DNA from: an uncultured Holophagaceae bacterium | GTDB lineage: Bacteria > Acidobacteriota > Holophagae > Holophagales > Holophagaceae | NCBI GenBank assembly: GCA_903919165.1 | Contig: CAIXHJ010000166.1 | Coordinates: 1-5,777, forward strand | DNA length: 5,777 bases | Direction of reading: 5' to 3' | Shown here: positions 5,169 through 5,777 of the stretch, piece by piece | How the letters are laid out: every line of letters starts with the position of its first letter | Position numbering within the stretch: position 1 is the stretch's first letter | Made by a program: the position numbers and the translations under genes | Notes under the pieces: model-generated | What the model was told of the DNA's origin: nothing | The model's database searches: none | Seen by the model: the letters and a program-made list of their open reading frames with translations, nothing else

Positions 5169-5777
5169 ATGAAACTCACCCTTCAGGTTGACGGTGCCCT
5201 GCATCCCGTGACCCTCACCGAAGAGGGCGTGACCATTGGCCGGGGCGATCAGGCCACCATCAAGATCCAGGCGAACGCCGTGAGCCGGATCCATGCGCGG
5301 GTGTTCCTCCGGGAGGGAAGACCCTTCGTGATGGACATGAAGTCCCTCAATGGCACTTCGCTCAACGGCAAGCCGCTGTCCGAACCGGCGCCCCTGCATC
5401 CCGGCGACACGGTGCTGCTGGGCGAGGCCATGGTAATGTGGGTTCCGGAAAGTGGCGTGCCTGCCCCAGCCTCCGGCCTGAACATGATCCTGGCGCCCAA
5501 GGCAGTGGCCTCAAGAATCTCCCTGGAGGATCGCGCCTTCGATGCCTCCGGTTCGATCCTGGTGCCCCACGCCAGCCTGGAGGCCATGCTGGCCCAGGCC
5601 AGCGGCCAGCACCCTGCGGGCGAGGCGGTCACGTTGTTCCAGCGGCTGGCCAGCATGGCGGGAACCCTGCTCCGGGCAGCGGGCCTGGCGGAACTTCTCG
5701 ATTCGGTGATGGGTCTGGTGACGTCCCAGATTCCCTGCCAGCGCGGCTTCATCTTGCTGGCCGACCCGGCTGGAGAA
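5169..5777 (+). CDS. FHA-GAF domain signalling protein, N-terminal part (runs off the right edge)
   Basis: The frame stays open from ATG 5169 to the window end (203 codons, no stop). Residues 1-95 form a forkhead-associated domain, which binds phosphothreonine peptides. Its key residues are present: Gly24-Arg25 in TIGRGDQ, Ser39-Arg40-x-His42 in AVSRIHARVF, and Asn61-Gly62-Thr63 plus Asn66-Gly67 in SLNGTSLNG. A linker (about 96-150, Ala/Pro/Ser-rich) follows. From about 152 a helix and LLDSVMGLVTSQIPCQRGFI begin what looks like a GAF sensor domain. Known proteins of this type continue into a sigma-54 activator, SpoIIE-type phosphatase, adenylate cyclase or kinase output domain; which one applies here cannot be seen. 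The start is supported by the FHA domain opening immediately (MKLTLQVDG). No strong ribosome-binding site precedes it. The gene is divergent from rimO. The FHA call is firm; the GAF call is likely. Confidence 0.85.
   Translation, partial: MKLTLQVDGALHPVTLTEEGVTIGRGDQATIKIQANAVSRIHARVFLREGRPFVMDMKSLNGTSLNGKPLSEPAPLHPGDTVLLGEAMVMWVPESGVPAPASGLNMILAPKAVASRISLEDRAFDASGSILVPHASLEAMLAQASGQHPAGEAVTLFQRLASMAGTLLRAAGLAELLDSVMGLVTSQIPCQRGFILLADPAGE

Overview
The window is about 65% GC by eye and carries tightly packed, ordinary bacterial genes on both strands. A Lol/MacB-type ABC pair, a secreted beta-rich protein, PgpA and RimO suggest a Gram-negative bacterium. Gene content and the FHA-GAF architecture would suit an Acidobacteriota (Holophaga/Geothrix-like) or deltaproteobacterial/myxobacterial genome. 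That placement is inference from protein style only; no rRNA or other marker is present.

Layout. Positions 1-2809 form a leftward (minus-strand) block. Read in transcription order it is an ABC ATPase (2809-2132), its FtsX-type permease (2135-891, overlapping by GTGA), a 35-nt near-perfect palindrome (842-876), an unrecognised small protein with a signal peptide (831-178), and the first 49 codons of pgpA, which uses a TTG start and runs off the left edge (149-1). An 83-bp divergent gap (2810-2892) separates the ATPase from a rightward CPBP-family intramembrane protease (2893-3711). That gene converges on rimO (minus, 5068-3686) and the two coding regions overlap by 26 bp. A 100-bp divergent gap (5069-5168) then leads to the first 203 codons of a rightward FHA-GAF signalling protein that runs off the right edge.

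How the genes relate. The ATPase and permease should form one inner-membrane MacB/LolCDE-like machine that extracts or exports an envelope substrate. The secreted protein just downstream is a plausible but unproven partner. PgpA makes phosphatidylglycerol, so the leftward block is envelope-themed. The CPBP protease is also a membrane enzyme. RimO methylthiolates ribosomal protein S12 and looks unrelated to its neighbours. The FHA-GAF protein is a phospho-dependent signalling regulator whose output domain lies outside the window.

No CRISPR array, insertion sequence, tRNA, rRNA, phage gene or obvious defence system is visible. No gene-free stretch exceeds 300 bases; the longest gap is 100 bp. 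I do not see a clearly novel multi-gene system. The items most worth following up are the palindrome that occupies the leader of the unrecognised secreted protein, that protein itself, and the truncated FHA-GAF regulator. Two starts in the window are best read as TTG and one as GTG, so gene calling limited to ATG would misplace or miss them.
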